64,000 nt of DNA from Alphaproteobacteria bacterium. GTDB taxonomy: Bacteria; Pseudomonadota; Alphaproteobacteria; DSM-16000; Inquilinaceae. The stretch spans positions 1-64,000 of the forward strand of contig JANQSN010000058.1 of assembly GCA_028284045.1 (NCBI GenBank). Direction: 5' to 3'. Under the pieces are notes generated by a model. That model saw only the letters and a program-made list of their open reading frames with translations, was not told the origin of the DNA and made no database searches. The position numbers and the translations under genes were made by a program. Every line of letters begins with the position of its first letter. Position 1 is the stretch's first letter. Shown here in pieces: positions 52,290-62,999 of this stretch.

Positions 52290-54416
52290 ATGATGGCGTC
52301 GCCTTCGGAGGGCCGGCCGGAGGCCCTGATCGGCTGGGCTGCATCGACACTGGCCCGTTGGCGCCGCCGTGGGGCGGGGCGGTCGGTGGCCGGCCTGATC
52401 GCGGTTGTAGCACCGCTTTGGCTGGCGGGTGTCGTGCTCGCCTATGCGCTGGCGGCCGGCCCGACCCTGGCGGCGTGGCTGACGGTCCTCGGCGGGGGGC
52501 TGTTCCTGCTGGCCGGAATCCTCTACGGCGTTGCGGCGTGGCGCCGCCGCCGCACCACCCGGCCGACCGCGATGTTCGCCCATAGCCGGCGCCGGCGGCT
52601 CGCCGACGCGGCCGGGTGGATCGGTACGCGCTTCGCCGCGGACGGCTCGCTGAACGGCGCGGCTTTGCTGATGCTGGGGGCGGTGCCGATGCTGCTCGTC
52701 GGTCCGCAGCCGCCGGCGGTGGCCCTGTCTGCGGCAACGGGTGTCGCCGCCGGCGTCGCCATTCTGGCCTTTGCGGCGATGGCGTGGAGGCCCCCGCACG
52801 CCCTGCTGATCGCCCATCTCGCGCCCGACACCCGGATCGACGGCCGGGTGCGGGCCTTCCTGCCCGTCATGGTCTTCGCGCGACGGCTGGCGGCCTGCTT
52901 GGCGGCGGACAGGCGGGCCGAGGCGCTGGCGCTGATCGGCGCCGTTTCCGCGGTGCTGCAGAGCGCGCAAGATGACCCTGTGCCGCGCCTGCCGCCGCTC
53001 GATCGCAGCCCAGCCTTGGCCTGGCGGCCGGAGTTGGCGCGTCGAGGACGGGCCTCGGGTCTGCTCGTCGGCCTGGTGATCGCACCGCTTCTGCTGCTGG
53101 CGGCCCTCGGCTTTCCCGGAACCGGCCTGTTGTCCGACCGGTTCGCCGACCTGCCAGGGCCCGACGATCTCTGGGCGGAGGCGCCGAATCCGGCGCAGCG
53201 CGTGTCGGCTGACGCGCCGCCGGATCACCAGGAGCCGGAGCCAGAACCGCAGGTCCGGGACGACGGTCCCGAGCGCGCCGATGGCGAGGGATCGGATGCC
53301 GATATGGGGGACGCTGGCAGCGGGCCGGCGCCAGGGGAGACGACCGAAGACAACCCGGGACGCGACGACGGTTCAGGCTCGGGTATCGCCGCGCCCCAGG
53401 ATGGCGGCGACAATGGCGACGGCGCGTCGTCGCCTGAAACCGCCGATGGATCGGGCGCGGCCGACGCCGAGGGCGGTTCGGGTGCGGGCACGCCGTCGGG
53501 CGGCGACACCGACGGCCGGGCGGCGCTGCCCGACGCCGTGCGCGGCGACGATGCCGGCACCGTGCCTCACGAGAGCGGGGGCGAGGGGGCGCCGTCGCCG
53601 CAGACCGCCGATGGCGCCGGTGCGACCGACGCCGCGGGTGATGCGGGTGCGGGGGTGCCGGCGGGGCGTGCCGGGTCCGGCGACCAGGTGCCGCCGCCGG
53701 ATGCCCCATCCGGCGACCAGCCGCCGCCGGACGCGCCATCCAGCGACGATGCCGGCAGCGCTCCTCCGCCGGCGCGTGGCGAGACGGCAGCGGCCCCCGA
53801 GGCGCCGTCGGGTGCAGACGCCGGCGCGGCCGGTGACGGCCCGACCGGTGATGGCACGGCCGGCGACGGCGGATCGCCGGCCGACGGGCCGGGCGCCGTC
53901 CCCTCCGCCGCGTCCGACGCCGGACCGCAAGACGGCGCACAGGCCGATGGCGGGTCGGCCGCCCATGCTCAGCCCGGCGGGTCGTCGTCGGGAACCGATG
54001 GGGATCTGGCGCCGGACACCGGGGCCGCGGAGCCCGGCGCGCCGACGGCCGGAGGCACCCCGTCGGGTATCGACCGAACGGACGGCCCGGCGATGGCCGA
54101 CGCCGCGGGCGCACAGGATGATGGCGCGAGCGGTCTCGGCGACTCCGCCGGGCGGGAGGCCGGCGCGCCGTCAAGCCCGACGACGGCCGGCGCCGGCGGC
54201 TTGCCGGTGATCGACATCGCAGCGCCGCCGCCGGTCGGCGATGGCGCCATCCGGCTCTATGGGCAGGGCGTTCTGTTGGCCGCGCCGGGTGAACCTGGCG
54301 TCGTGTTGCAACCGGCGCTAGAATTCGACGATCCGGATGCGGGCGCTGTGGCACCCCGGCCCTTCGAGCCGCGGCAAGTCAGACCGGCTTGGATCGACCG
54401 CTTGCTGGCGCGGTGA
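52290..54416 (+). CDS. Membrane protein with long disordered Asp/Gly/Pro/Ala region
   Basis: A 708-residue protein that is not recognised as a known family. The N-terminal ~290 residues contain four hydrophobic segments (about residues 30-55, 60-82, 115-160, 245-270). They are followed by a low-complexity, acidic Gly/Ala/Asp/Pro stretch of ~330 residues (about 300-640), and a conserved-looking tail ending PFEPRQVRPAWIDRLLAR. A start at GTG 52263 would add nine residues; the ATG at 52290 is preferred after GGGGGGA. First gene of the MoxR-VWA operon; the tail may bind a partner across the membrane. Confidence 0.7.
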   Translation: MMASPSEGRPEALIGWAASTLARWRRRGAGRSVAGLIAVVAPLWLAGVVLAYALAAGPTLAAWLTVLGGGLFLLAGILYGVAAWRRRRTTRPTAMFAHSRRRRLADAAGWIGTRFAADGSLNGAALLMLGAVPMLLVGPQPPAVALSAATGVAAGVAILAFAAMAWRPPHALLIAHLAPDTRIDGRVRAFLPVMVFARRLAACLAADRRAEALALIGAVSAVLQSAQDDPVPRLPPLDRSPALAWRPELARRGRASGLLVGLVIAPLLLLAALGFPGTGLLSDRFADLPGPDDLWAEAPNPAQRVSADAPPDHQEPEPEPQVRDDGPERADGEGSDADMGDAGSGPAPGETTEDNPGRDDGSGSGIAAPQDGGDNGDGASSPETADGSGAADAEGGSGAGTPSGGDTDGRAALPDAVRGDDAGTVPHESGGEGAPSPQTADGAGATDAAGDAGAGVPAGRAGSGDQVPPPDAPSGDQPPPDAPSSDDAGSAPPPARGETAAAPEAPSGADAGAAGDGPTGDGTAGDGGSPADGPGAVPSAASDAGPQDGAQADGGSAAHAQPGGSSSGTDGDLAPDTGAAEPGAPTAGGTPSGIDRTDGPAMADAAGAQDDGASGLGDSAGREAGAPSSPTTAGAGGLPVIDIAAPPPVGDGAIRLYGQGVLLAAPGEPGVVLQPALEFDDPDAGAVAPRPFEPRQVRPAWIDRLLAR

Positions 54417-54476
54417 CGGAACGCGGCCGGCACATTGGCTGATCGATTTGGGCTCCGAGCGGCATAGACCAGAGAC

Positions 54477-55718
54477 ATGGGCACTGAAGACGACGTCGCG
54501 TTCCTCCGCACCGCCCGCACGGCGGTCGCCGAAACTATGCATGGGCTTGAGCACGTCACGGACCTCGTGCTGACGGCGCTGATCAGCGAAGGCCATGTCT
54601 TGTTGGAAGGCAATCCCGGTCTCGGCAAGACGGCACTGGTGCGCACCCTGACGGCCGCCCTGGGTTTGAGCGACGGCCGAATGGGACGGATACAGTTCAC
54701 GCCGGACCTGATGCCCGCCGACATCACTGGTACGGAGGTTCCGGACCCGGATAACCCCAACAGGCTGACGTTTCGCGACGGGCCGGTCTTCTGCTGGCTG
54801 CTGCTCGCCGACGAGATCAACCGGGCCACGCCCAAGACCCAGGCGGCCATGCTGGAAGCGATGGCCGAACGGCAAGTCACCGTGCTCGGCGACACCAAGC
54901 CGATCCGCCGGCCCGAGACGGTGAGCGGCGGCGCGGTCTTGCCGCCCTTCATGGTGCTGGCCACCCAGAACCCGATCGAGCAGCAGGGCACCTTCGACTT
55001 GCCGGAGGCCCAGCTCGACCGCTTCATGTTCAAGGTGACCATGCCGTTTCCCGACCAGATGGCTCTGGCCCGGATTCTGGACAAGGAAACCCGCCCGGAC
55101 GGTGCCGCCCCGCCCGGCGGGGGCGACCCTGCCGAGGGGCTGGCCTGGGCGCGGCTGGCGAAGCGGGCGGATCCGCGCGCGGAGACGGAGCCGGCGGGGC
55201 TTCTCCACCTCCACCGCCTGCGTGGCGCCGTCCGCACGCTCGACGTCCTGCCGCTGGTCACGACCCATGCGATCAACATGATCCAGGCCAGCAACGGCCA
55301 TTTCGACGCGGATCGCGTGCGGGATGTCCGCGACAGGGCGGCCTTGCGCACGCTGGTCGAGGATTTCATGGAGTATCCGCTGGGGCCGCGGGCCGGCACG
55401 GCGTTGCTGATGGGGGCCAAGGCGATGACCCTCGTCGCGCTCAGCGATCCGGCGCGCCCAAGCCCGCCCAAGGACCTCACGGCCGAGGGGCTTGCCCGGG
55501 TTGCGCTGGCCTCGCTGCGCCATCGCATCAAGCTGGTGCGGCGCTGGCAGGACAGCTATCGCAAGCGCTACGACCCGCCGGACGATACCGGCAGCGATGC
55601 GGACCTGCTCGACGATCTGATCGGGCGCTTTGCGCGTCTGGCCGCGCCGGTGGGCGAAAGCTACCGGGATGCCTTCGAAGCCGGGCTGCCGGCGGGTCTG
55701 GGCCGGCCCCGGCGATGA
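54477..55718 (+). CDS. MoxR-family AAA+ ATPase (first of operon)
   Basis: A 413-residue MoxR ATPase with Walker [12 protein letters not shown] near residue 43, Walker [11 protein letters not shown] and the polar loop [16 protein letters not shown], then sensor 1 [20 protein letters not shown]. These are standard for MoxR-type chaperones that pair with DUF58 and VWA proteins. Its stop overlaps the next gene's ATG by 4 bases, so it is co-translated with the DUF58 protein. The target of the chaperone activity is not known. Confidence 0.92.
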   Translation: MGTEDDVAFLRTARTAVAETMHGLEHVTDLVLTALISEGHVLLEGNPGLGKTALVRTLTAALGLSDGRMGRIQFTPDLMPADITGTEVPDPDNPNRLTFRDGPVFCWLLLADEINRATPKTQAAMLEAMAERQVTVLGDTKPIRRPETVSGGAVLPPFMVLATQNPIEQQGTFDLPEAQLDRFMFKVTMPFPDQMALARILDKETRPDGAAPPGGGDPAEGLAWARLAKRADPRAETEPAGLLHLHRLRGAVRTLDVLPLVTTHAINMIQASNGHFDADRVRDVRDRAALRTLVEDFMEYPLGPRAGTALLMGAKAMTLVALSDPARPSPPKDLTAEGLARVALASLRHRIKLVRRWQDSYRKRYDPPDDTGSDADLLDDLIGRFARLAAPVGESYRDAFEAGLPAGLGRPRR

Positions 55719-56710
55719 GGGCACCGCTTGCCGGGGCTCGGGCGCTGCCCGCTTTTCCGCTCGACGATCGGGCGCTGGAACGGGTGCGAGTCCGGGCCCA
55801 TCGCCGCGCCCGTACCGGTGGCACCGGCGCCCATCTCCGCCGTCAGGCCGGGCAGTCTCAGGAGTTCCGCGAGTATCGCGGCTACAGTCCGGGCGACGAT
55901 ATCCGTTTCGTCGACTGGCGGGCGACTTTCCGCCTGGGCGCCCGGCGTCCGGCGGATTGGGTGGTCAAGACCTTCGATGCGGAGGAGGCGCTGACCATCG
56001 TGCTGGCGGTCGACCTGCGCCCCAGCATGATGTTGCCGGCGGCGGCGGCCAAGCTGCTGCCGGCCCTGTGGACGGTGCAGGCGATCGGCCGCCTGGTCGG
56101 CCGCAGCCAGGATCGCATCGTCCTGTTGCCGCTGGCCGGCCCGGTCGCGCTGATGGATCAGGCGGCCGGGCGCCATGCCCTCGCGGCGGCCGACCAGTTC
56201 GCCGAGCGTTGCTGGCAGCACGCCAAGCGGTCGGACTGGGAGACGACGCCGCCGCTCAATGCCCAGGCCCTGCTCGACATGCTGTCGCCGGCGGCCCTGG
56301 TCGTGGTGATCAGCGATCTCTACCTGTCCGACGAAGATACCGATGCCCTGTCGGACCTGCTGCATCGCTGCCAGCAGTCCTACCGGGAAGTCGTCGTCGT
56401 CGTGCCGGACTCCTGGCCCTATGAAGAGGCGCTGCTGCGCCGGGGCCCCGTCAAGATGCGGGCGTTGGAGGGGATCTCCTTTCCCGACGAAACCATCGCC
56501 TTCGCACCGCAGGCGCTGGTCGAGGTCGGGCGGTCGATCGCCGCGCATCACCATCGCTGTCTGGCCCGGGCCGAGGCCGGCGGTCTCTCCTCGGAGGCGT
56601 GGCCCTATCCGGCCGAGCCCCGGCTCGACGGCCGCGCGCTGGCAGACGCGTTCCGCGGCTGGTTCGACGGTGCCGAGGCGCTGTTCGATGCGCTGGGCGG
56701 GGCGCTGTGA
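55715..56710 (+). CDS. DUF58 family protein
   Basis: A 331-residue protein with the DUF58 core [20 protein letters not shown] (about residues 50-70) and a VWA-like region whose MIDAS is altered: AVDLRPSM carries D-x-R-x-S where D-x-S-x-S is usual. DUF58 proteins accompany MoxR ATPases and act as adaptors. The start at 55715 overlaps the moxR stop and the end overlaps the next gene as GTGA, so the genes are tightly coupled. Confidence 0.88.
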   Translation: MRAPLAGARALPAFPLDDRALERVRVRAHRRARTGGTGAHLRRQAGQSQEFREYRGYSPGDDIRFVDWRATFRLGARRPADWVVKTFDAEEALTIVLAVDLRPSMMLPAAAAKLLPALWTVQAIGRLVGRSQDRIVLLPLAGPVALMDQAAGRHALAAADQFAERCWQHAKRSDWETTPPLNAQALLDMLSPAALVVVISDLYLSDEDTDALSDLLHRCQQSYREVVVVVPDSWPYEEALLRRGPVKMRALEGISFPDETIAFAPQALVEVGRSIAAHHHRCLARAEAGGLSSEAWPYPAEPRLDGRALADAFRGWFDGAEALFDALGGAL

Positions 56711-58371
56711 CGGCGGGGGTGCTGACCGCTGCGACGCTCGCCGCCGCGGCCGGCTGGTTGGTCATCCTGTATCTGCGACGTCCCCCGTTCGAGGCGTTTC
56801 GGCCATCGGCGGCGCGGTTCCTCAGCCGGTTCGCCGCCGTCAGCCCACCGCCCAGCCGTTTCGACCCGCGGGTCCTGATCCGCCGGTGGCGGCTCTGGCT
56901 GCGCCTGGCGGCGCTGGGGCTGATGGCCCTGGCGCTGCTGGACCTGCTGGGGCCGGGGCTGCTGGCGGGCGATCGTCGTCTCGGCGTGCTGGTGGTGGTC
57001 GATACGTCCTACAGCATGACGACGCGCAGCGGGCCGATGGACGGTTTGGCCGCGGCCGACACGGCTACCCGCGCCGATGCGGCCCGCGCTCTGCTGGACG
57101 CCGTGATCGAGCAGCTCGGCACGGTGGCGGATGGCGTCGCCGTGTGCAGCCAGGTTCTTCTGGTCGACGACCAGGTGCGCGTCGGCGGTCCCCTGACCGC
57201 CGCAACCCTGGACCCGGCGCCGCGCCCCCGCGGCGGCGCGGCGGCCGCGCTCAACGCCGCCGCCGGCCACAGCCCGGAGACCTGCCCGCCGACCCATGTG
57301 CTGGTAATCACCGATCTGCCCGCGTCTTCGGCGCTGTCCGCACCGGGCGACGGCCGCCGGGTGAGCTGGTTGACGGTCGGTGCGGCGGCGCCCAATGCCG
57401 GGGTGACGGACGCCCGCATGGTCGGCGGCGGTCTCTATGGGGCGCGGCGGGTCGAGGTGATGGTGACGACCGACAGTGCCGCCGCGCGTCCGGTCCTGGA
57501 GGTCATCGGCCCCGACGGGCAGGCGTTGGCGACGATGCGTCTCGACGACGAGGACGGCTCGGGCGATGGTGATGCCGGTGGCGACGGCGACGTCCAGCGG
57601 ATTGGCTTCGAGCCGGCCGCGCGCGGCCTGCATCAGGTGCGGCTGCGCGATGGCGGTGCCTATGCCGGCGACGATCTGCTGCAGATCGATGTGCCGATGG
57701 CCGCGGCGTTGACGGTCAACTGGCGCGCGTCGGCGCCGTATCCGCCGGTGACGGCGTGGCGGCGGGTGACCGGTGCCGACGCGCAGCTCGATGTCGGCCC
57801 CGAGGCCGGGGCAGCGGCCGGCGCCGTCCTCACCTTGCGTACCTATGCGCGGACGATCGCGCCGGGATCGCCGATCATCGGGTATTTCGACGAGGATCAC
57901 CCGATCCTCGACGGGGTCTCCCTGGATGTCTTCGAGGCGACGGCCCCGGCGCCGCCGGGACCGCTGCCGGACGGATTCGTGCCGGTGCTGACGGATCCCG
58001 CCGGGCGTCCGTGGATCGCGGTGGCCGCCGATCCGCGGACCGTCCTCGTGCCTGAATTCGAGGCGTCGGCCGATCCGGACCGGGCCAATCTCGCCGCAAC
58101 GGTCTTCTACAACGCGCTGCGCTGGCTGTTGGCGGAGTGGCGGCCCCGCCTGGCGACGACGTGGCTGACGCCGGCGGGCGAGCCGATCCGCGGCGGCGGT
58201 GGGGAGGGCAGCCCAGGGCTCGGCGGGTCCGCGCTGCCCGCGCTGCCGCCGCTGGATCCGGTCGCCGACGCCGCTCCGCAGGCGCCGCTGTGGCCGCTGG
58301 CGGTGCTGGTCGCGGCGCTGCTCACGCTGGTCGACCGAGGGGTCTCGCTGCCTTGGCGGAGGCCGGCATGA
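56707..58371 (+). CDS. BatA-like membrane protein with VWA domain
   Basis: A 554-residue protein beginning at GTG 56707 (overlap with DUF58). The N-terminal region (about residues 1-75) has two hydrophobic helices and resembles the BatA N-terminal membrane domain ([16 protein letters not shown]). The VWA domain carries an intact MIDAS in VVVDTSYSM near residue 100. A C-terminal hydrophobic helix ([18 protein letters not shown]) anchors it again. It probably sits in the inner membrane as the effector of the MoxR/DUF58 pair. Its stop overlaps the next ATG (ATGA). Confidence 0.8.
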   Translation: MTAGVLTAATLAAAAGWLVILYLRRPPFEAFRPSAARFLSRFAAVSPPPSRFDPRVLIRRWRLWLRLAALGLMALALLDLLGPGLLAGDRRLGVLVVVDTSYSMTTRSGPMDGLAAADTATRADAARALLDAVIEQLGTVADGVAVCSQVLLVDDQVRVGGPLTAATLDPAPRPRGGAAAALNAAAGHSPETCPPTHVLVITDLPASSALSAPGDGRRVSWLTVGAAAPNAGVTDARMVGGGLYGARRVEVMVTTDSAAARPVLEVIGPDGQALATMRLDDEDGSGDGDAGGDGDVQRIGFEPAARGLHQVRLRDGGAYAGDDLLQIDVPMAAALTVNWRASAPYPPVTAWRRVTGADAQLDVGPEAGAAAGAVLTLRTYARTIAPGSPIIGYFDEDHPILDGVSLDVFEATAPAPPGPLPDGFVPVLTDPAGRPWIAVAADPRTVLVPEFEASADPDRANLAATVFYNALRWLLAEWRPRLATTWLTPAGEPIRGGGGEGSPGLGGSALPALPPLDPVADAAPQAPLWPLAVLVAALLTLVDRGVSLPWRRPA

Positions 58372-61004
58372 CGGCATGCGTCTGGCCGCTGGGCGGCATC
58401 GCTGCGGTCTTGGAACCGCTGCTCGGCCCCGCGGAGGTCACCTGTGCGGCCGGCCCGACCCAGGCCCGGATCGCGCTGGTCATCATGGCGGTCGCCGCGG
58501 TGATGGCCGGGCTCCACCTGATCTGGGATGCGGTGCTCGTGCGGCGGCCGGGCATCGGCCGGCGTCAGTTGGCCAATCTGTTGCTGCTGGTGGCCACAAT
58601 GCTGCTCGGGACGGCGGCGCTTCGCCCGGAGCTGGCCGGCCGCGCCGAGGCGCCGCCGGGCCAGGTGATTGCGTTGGTCGATCTGTCGGAGAGCGTGACG
58701 CGCGACCCGGCGGCCTTGACGCGCGGCCTGGACGAGGCTGCCGATGCCGTCGAAGCGGGTTTGTCCGAGCCGTCGCCCGGCGATCGGTCGCCGCCCGGCA
58801 GCGGCCGGGTGATCGTCTTCGGCCGCACGGCGGCCACGGTGGCGGTGGCCGACCGGCCGGCGGAGATGGTGTCGCTGCTGCGGAGCGCGGCGGCAACCGC
58901 GGTCGCCGATGACGCCAGCGCGGGGACCGCGGCGCTGCAGGCGGCGCTGGACGCGGCTGACGACGACGAGGGCGCGGCGACAGTGCTGCTGATCACCGAC
59001 GGGCACTGGTCGGATATCGACGGGGCCGGGCGCGTGGTCGCCCGGCTGCAGCGCCGCGGCATTCCCGTGCATGTCTGGCCCACCGGCAGCGATCGTGCCG
59101 CCCTCGGGTTGGTCGGTGCTGATATGGCGCCGGTGGTGCAGATCGGCGCAGAGGTGCCGCTGCGCCTGGTCTATGTCGGTGACGGCGCGGTGGGCGCCCG
59201 GCTGACGGTTGGCCGCGACGGTCAGCCGTCTTCGGGCGGGCCGTTGACCATCGCCCCATCGGATGGCTGGGTCCCGGTGCGCGCTGCCATGCGCATGGTC
59301 GATCGCGGCATGCGCTTCGTCCGGCTGGACGTGGAGCGGGCGGACGGTATCCGCCAGAGCCGCCGCCTCTACACCCTAGTCGTCGCGCCACCGCGGATTC
59401 TCGTGGTCGGGCGGGGGGGCTGGGCCGATGCCCTGCCGGCCGACGCCTACGAGGTGACGCGCGCCCAGCCGGGCGCGGCCCTGCAGCCGGCGCGGTTCGA
59501 CGTGGTCGTGCTCGACGGGGTGCCGGCGGACCAGCTCGGCGCGGGCGAGATCGACAAGCTGATCGGCGCCCTGGCAGTCGGCACGGGTCTTTTGGTCGTC
59601 AACGGTCCCGGCGGTCCGCCGGACGAAGAGGCGCTGCTGGCCCGCTATGAGGAGGGACCGCTCGGCCCCTACCTGCCGGTCTCGACGGACCCGCGGTTGG
59701 CGTTGCTGGAGCCGCCGCCGCGTGACGTCACCCTGCTGATCGACATATCCGGGTCGATGGGTGGTTGGATGCCGGCGGTCCGGGCCATTGGCGGCCAGAT
59801 CATCGACCAATTGCGCGACCAGGACAGGCTGCAGATCCTGTGGTTCAACAACCGCTCCGGCGATCTGATGCGCTCCGCGCCAGCGACGCCGGCCGTGCGG
59901 GCCGCGGCGCACCGGGCGCTGGCCTCGCTCACCACCTTCGGGGGCACGTCGGCGCCCACCGCGGCGCTGCAGCGGATCGCTGAGAGGCAGAGCAACTCCT
60001 GCGGCCTGTTCTTCATCAGCGACGGCGTGTTCGACGGTCGCCTCCACAACCCCGGCTGCGTGACCACCGTCTTCGAGATGACGGGGCGATCCAGCGTGCG
60101 CCGCCGGGACTTCGAGCAGTTTGGTCAAGTCGTGCCGGTGGCGCGCGCCGACCGGGTCGGCGAGATCCGGATGGTGTTCTTCGAGCCCGAGCCGCGGCCG
60201 GAGCATTTCCGGGCCGGCGCGTTCGTGCCCGCGCATGTGTCCGGCGACCCGGTGCTGACGCCGCGGCTCGCCGTCGATGGCGTGGCCATCACCTATGTCC
60301 GCCCGGAAGCCGAGTGGATCTCCAGCCATGACACCTATCCGTTCGATCCGGTTCTGGCGTACCGGGAGGCCGACGGCGGCACCGTGGGTGCCTTCACCGG
60401 CGCGATCCCGGATGCCTGGGCGCGGGTTCCGGACGGCCAGGCAGCGATTGCGGCGATGATCGATCGGCTGCTGGCCTGGCGGGACCGGGATCGCTATCTG
60501 CTGTCGTTCGACGACCGCGGCACGGCCGTCGGGTTGGCCGTCACCGTCGTCGACGCGCAGCTCGACCCGGTATCGGTCGGCGCCCTGGATATCGCGGTGA
60601 CGACCGAGGAGGGCGAGACCCTGCCGCTGCGCGATGTCGAGACGGACCCTGCGCTCGGCCATCTCGCCGGCGAGTTCGATCTGCCCCGGCGCGGCGACGG
60701 AACCGTGCGGGCGCAACTGGTCTTGAGCGAGGCCGGCAGACGCCCCCAGAGGATCCCGGCCGTGCTGCCGGTGGCCGCCGCGGATGGGCCGGTCGCCGCG
60801 GCGGGCGAACGGTGGGTCGGCGACATCGACCGGCGATTCCTGAGGGATCTCGCGCGGCAGACGGGCGGGCAGGTGCGCCCGCAGCAGATCTCCTTCGCCG
60901 CCCCGACGGCGATCGGTCGGGCACAGCCGCTGCATTTGCCGCTGATCGCCGCGGCTGCGGTGGCGCTGGTGGCCGGGGTGGCCAGCCGGGGGCTGCGGTT
61001 GTGA
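58368..61004 (+). CDS. Membrane protein with two VWA domains
   Basis: An 878-residue protein with N-terminal helices (about residues 30-55 and 62-85), a first VWA domain with MIDAS LVDLSESV (near 103), a second with LIDISGSMGGW (near 462), and a C-terminal helix (LPLIAAAAVALVAGVASRG). Both MIDAS motifs keep D-x-S-x-S. The regions between carry beta-rich segments. BatA/BatB-type proteins have one VWA; two intact copies in one chain is unusual. It overlaps its neighbours by 4 bases at the start and 4 at the end. Confidence 0.8.
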   Translation: MTACVWPLGGIAAVLEPLLGPAEVTCAAGPTQARIALVIMAVAAVMAGLHLIWDAVLVRRPGIGRRQLANLLLLVATMLLGTAALRPELAGRAEAPPGQVIALVDLSESVTRDPAALTRGLDEAADAVEAGLSEPSPGDRSPPGSGRVIVFGRTAATVAVADRPAEMVSLLRSAAATAVADDASAGTAALQAALDAADDDEGAATVLLITDGHWSDIDGAGRVVARLQRRGIPVHVWPTGSDRAALGLVGADMAPVVQIGAEVPLRLVYVGDGAVGARLTVGRDGQPSSGGPLTIAPSDGWVPVRAAMRMVDRGMRFVRLDVERADGIRQSRRLYTLVVAPPRILVVGRGGWADALPADAYEVTRAQPGAALQPARFDVVVLDGVPADQLGAGEIDKLIGALAVGTGLLVVNGPGGPPDEEALLARYEEGPLGPYLPVSTDPRLALLEPPPRDVTLLIDISGSMGGWMPAVRAIGGQIIDQLRDQDRLQILWFNNRSGDLMRSAPATPAVRAAAHRALASLTTFGGTSAPTAALQRIAERQSNSCGLFFISDGVFDGRLHNPGCVTTVFEMTGRSSVRRRDFEQFGQVVPVARADRVGEIRMVFFEPEPRPEHFRAGAFVPAHVSGDPVLTPRLAVDGVAITYVRPEAEWISSHDTYPFDPVLAYREADGGTVGAFTGAIPDAWARVPDGQAAIAAMIDRLLAWRDRDRYLLSFDDRGTAVGLAVTVVDAQLDPVSVGALDIAVTTEEGETLPLRDVETDPALGHLAGEFDLPRRGDGTVRAQLVLSEAGRRPQRIPAVLPVAAADGPVAAAGERWVGDIDRRFLRDLARQTGGQVRPQQISFAAPTAIGRAQPLHLPLIAAAAVALVAGVASRGLRL

Positions 61005-61918
61005 AGGCGCGACCGGAACATCGGGCGGGGCTGCGGATTGCCGATTTGGCCACCGGCCGGGCGATCGACGACCGGGCAATCCCGCGGTTGTTGCGGGACC
61101 TGGCGCATTGCGGGTTGGAGGCGGCCTTGCGGCGCCAGCCGGTGCGGGCGCCCATAGCGGCGCTTGATGGTCTCGACCGGTTCGCCGACCGGACCGAGAT
61201 CGCGGGCTCCCGGCGTCGTCGGGCGGACGCCTATCTCCGCCGGTCGGTGCTGCTGAGCGCGCCCGATCTCGCGCCGACGCCGATAGAGGTCCTGATCGCC
61301 GATCGGCTGCGGCCGCGCTCGATCCTCGCACGGGTACTGGCGCGCCTCGGGCTGGACCGGGACGAGGCGTCGAGCGCCTTGCTGTCGGGTCCGACGATGC
61401 TTGCCGCGCTTGCCCGAGTCGGGTGGAGCGATGTCCGCTTCCAGGCCAGCTGCCTGACGCTCCTGCAATCCGTGATGGCGCGATCCGTGGTGTTCTATCC
61501 CGACTCACCCGCGCTGGAGATGGTGTCGCCGGGCCCGCTGTGGATCGCCGCGGCCCATGCGACGCTCGGTGCCGCGGCGGTGCGGGAGGACGCTCGGGCG
61601 GCTGCGCGTCGTGAGTCGCTGGGGGCGGTGTTCATCGCCTGTGCGGGGCGGGAACCGGCCCCCACCGCAATGGATCGCTGGGTGCTGGAAGAGCTGCGGC
61701 GCGCCACGGCCGACTGGCCCCAAGCGGCGAGCCGGGCCTTGGCGCGCTATCTGGACTCTGTCGGGCCTGATGATCCGGCGATGCCCGACGGCCCGGCCGA
61801 GGGCGGAACCTCCGGCTCAGCGCAGCAAGAGCCGTCGGTGCCCAGAGGTCGCGCCTTTGTTTCGACAAGCACACGCTTTAAGGATATTGTTCCGCGTCTT
61901 CTCGCAAGACGCGACTGA
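61001..61918 (+). CDS. Unrecognised protein of the MoxR-VWA operon
   Basis: A 305-residue soluble protein starting at GTG 61001, overlapping the preceding gene by 4 bases. It is rich in Arg, Ala and Leu and mainly helical by appearance; no membrane segment, signal or recognised motif was found. It is 32 bases from the second MoxR gene. Its position makes it a likely adaptor or substrate of the MoxR-VWA machinery, but its function is unknown. Confidence 0.7.
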   Translation: MKARPEHRAGLRIADLATGRAIDDRAIPRLLRDLAHCGLEAALRRQPVRAPIAALDGLDRFADRTEIAGSRRRRADAYLRRSVLLSAPDLAPTPIEVLIADRLRPRSILARVLARLGLDRDEASSALLSGPTMLAALARVGWSDVRFQASCLTLLQSVMARSVVFYPDSPALEMVSPGPLWIAAAHATLGAAAVREDARAAARRESLGAVFIACAGREPAPTAMDRWVLEELRRATADWPQAASRALARYLDSVGPDDPAMPDGPAEGGTSGSAQQEPSVPRGRAFVSTSTRFKDIVPRLLARRD

Positions 61919-61950
61919 TCCTCTTCGCCTGTGTCAGCCGATGGGCGCGA

Positions 61951-62967
61951 ATGTTCGATCCGAAAATAACGGCAAAGCTGCAACAACGCCATCGATCGAC
62001 GCTGAGCGACCTCCGCGAAGTCGAGGATCATCTGAACAGCCGGTTTGCCGACATGGCGCCGCAGATCCGCGCGTTGATCCTCGCCATGGCGAGCGGCGAG
62101 GCGCTGCTTCTCGTCGGTCCGCCGGGAACCGCGAAGTCGCGCCTGGTGCGGGCGCTCTGCCAATGTCTGGGTTTCTTGAACGAGAAGATGCAGCCGGCCT
62201 CAAGTGGCCAAGGCTATTTCGAGTATCTGTTGACTCCCTTTACCGAACCAAGCGAGCTGTTCGGGTATTTTAATTTGAAAGAAGCAATGATTGAGGGGAA
62301 TTTCTCTAGAATTGAGGAGGGGATGATGCAGAACGCTAAGGTCGTCTTCCTCGATGAGATATTCAATGCAAGCAGTGCGATCTTGAATTCGCTGTTGAGC
62401 TTCATGAACGAGCGGAAGTTCCATGACCGCGGGGTGACCCGCGACGTGGCGCTTAAGTGTCTGTTTTCGGCGACCAATCAGATTCCCAGCGCGTCGGAGC
62501 TGCGGGCGGTGTTCGACCGTTTCCTGTTGCGTGTCTGGGTCGACAACGAGCCCGAAGAGCCGAACCGCATCGAGGACCTGATTGCCGCCGGATGGCGCGA
62601 GACCCATGGCCATTCGGAGGTGCCCGTCAAGCCGACCCTGCTCGGCGGTCTGGAGCGCCTGCGCAGCGATATCGAAGCCCGGTCCGGCGCCGGCGAGCTG
62701 GTGCCGGTGCGCGGCTCGGAAGACTATGTGAAGCTGTCCGGCCTGATCCGCCAGATGCGGCGGAGCGGTTTGTCGGAGGTCTCCAACCGGCGGTTGATCA
62801 AGTTCATTCGGGTCATGCTGATCAACATGCTGTACCGCCAATCCAAAGGTGATACGCGCCCAGGTCTGCAGCCGGAAGATCGCCTGTGCCTGCTGCGGTA
62901 CGGCGCGGACCAGGACACCCAAGCCCAGGTCAGCGAGATCGAGAACCGCGATCTCACCAAGTACTGA
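61951..62967 (+). CDS. RavA-like MoxR AAA+ ATPase (second of operon)
   Basis: A 338-residue AAA+ protein with Walker A VGPPGTAKSRLVR near residue 55, Walker B VVFLDEIFNASSAILNSLLS, sensor 1 FSATNQIP and arginine-finger region VFDRFLLRVWV. The arrangement follows RavA-type MoxR proteins more than the first ATPase. Between about 62200 and 62400 the codon choice is markedly AT-rich (FNLKEAMIEGNFSRIEEG region) unlike the rest. It is followed 32 bases later by the gene cut by the window edge. Confidence 0.9.
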   Translation: MFDPKITAKLQQRHRSTLSDLREVEDHLNSRFADMAPQIRALILAMASGEALLLVGPPGTAKSRLVRALCQCLGFLNEKMQPASSGQGYFEYLLTPFTEPSELFGYFNLKEAMIEGNFSRIEEGMMQNAKVVFLDEIFNASSAILNSLLSFMNERKFHDRGVTRDVALKCLFSATNQIPSASELRAVFDRFLLRVWVDNEPEEPNRIEDLIAAGWRETHGHSEVPVKPTLLGGLERLRSDIEARSGAGELVPVRGSEDYVKLSGLIRQMRRSGLSEVSNRRLIKFIRVMLINMLYRQSKGDTRPGLQPEDRLCLLRYGADQDTQAQVSEIENRDLTKY

Positions 62968-62999
62968 ACAGCCCGAACCGTCAACGATTCTGCCCGCCG

